A stretch of DNA of 6,224 nucleotides from positions 1-6,224 of the forward strand of contig ONPY01000104.1 in assembly GCA_900319835.1 (NCBI GenBank). The letters are read 5' to 3'. Position 1 is the stretch's first letter; each line of letters begins with the position of its first letter. Below, in pieces: positions 6,141-6,224 of this stretch. The notes below the pieces were generated by a model that was not told the origin of the DNA, searched no databases, and saw only the letters and a program-made list of their open reading frames with translations. The translations under genes and the position numbers were made by a program. This DNA is from an uncultured Eubacteriales bacterium. Lineage in GTDB: Bacteria > Bacillota_A > Clostridia > Oscillospirales > Oscillospiraceae.

Positions 6141-6198
6141 CGCTCGAAACGGCGAAAACCCGCATGAATACAGGCTTTTTTGCCCGTCCATACTGCTC

Positions 6199-6217
6199 TT
6201 GATACTGGATTGATACT
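6199..6217 (+). repeat. Two direct copies of TTGATACT after guaA
   Basis: TTGATACT occurs at 6199-6206 and again at 6210-6217, with an 11-base period, in the non-coding tail after guaA. One helical turn between copies is the kind of spacing expected for a protein bound to one face of the DNA, for example arm-type integrase sites or a regulator of the next gene. The window ends seven bases later, so a longer array cannot be excluded. Confidence 0.5.
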
Positions 6218-6224
6218 ATTTGTG

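Noticed and set aside
6151..6184. Possible terminator after guaA
   Set aside because: The hairpin is imperfect, has a G-T pair and bulges, and the T run lies inside the stem instead of after it. It is mentioned only as part of the possible attachment region.
5115..6191. A 358-codon open frame on the minus strand
   Set aside because: It is the complement of guaA. The product is a Gly/Val/Asp/His-rich shadow typical of the antisense frame of a GC-rich gene.

Overview
The window looks like chromosomal DNA from a fairly GC-rich gut Firmicute of class Clostridia, probably an Oscillospiraceae-type organism. This is an inference from the protein families (BspA-like repeat protein, AbrB-fold regulator, M20 amidohydrolase, GuaA ATP-pyrophosphatase), the strong AGGAG-type ribosome binding sites, the sigma-A-like promoters and GC- and C-ending codon use. 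No RNA gene, CRISPR array, transposase or integrase gene was seen.

Layout. (1) Bases 1-1426, minus strand: a long open frame running off the left edge. It encodes a lipoprotein-type N-terminus, a beta-rich duplicated domain, and then a helical TPR-like region whose DNA is clearly less GC-rich. It looks like a fusion or a junction. (2) Bases 1427-1647: a divergent intergenic region with a promoter for each side; both promoters have a related sequence at the -35 region. (3) Bases 1648-2286, plus strand: a small secreted BspA-like leucine-rich-repeat protein. (4) A strong hairpin with A and T tracts at 2308-2337 can terminate both converging transcripts. (5) Bases 2339-3729, minus strand: a two-gene unit in which a 70-residue AbrB/SpoVT-fold DNA-binding protein overlaps by ATGA with an MGT-type GT1 glycosyltransferase. 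Its promoter carries a perfect 12-bp-arm inverted repeat over the -10 element. (6) Bases 3944-6140, plus strand: an M20 metallo-amidohydrolase followed 19 bases later by a stand-alone GMP synthase ATP-pyrophosphatase subunit that lacks the glutaminase domain. A good promoter lies at 3883-3911. (7) Bases 6141-6224: a non-coding tail after guaA with short TTGATACT repeats; the guaA 3' end is a known integration target for mobile elements.

How the genes fit together. The AbrB-like protein probably represses or tunes its own operon and so the glycosyltransferase. The amidohydrolase and GMP synthase share a transcript, but no direct metabolic link is evident. The observations most worth checking are the chimeric lipoprotein/TPR frame, the AbrB-glycosyltransferase cassette with its operator, and the guaA 3' boundary as a possible attachment site.
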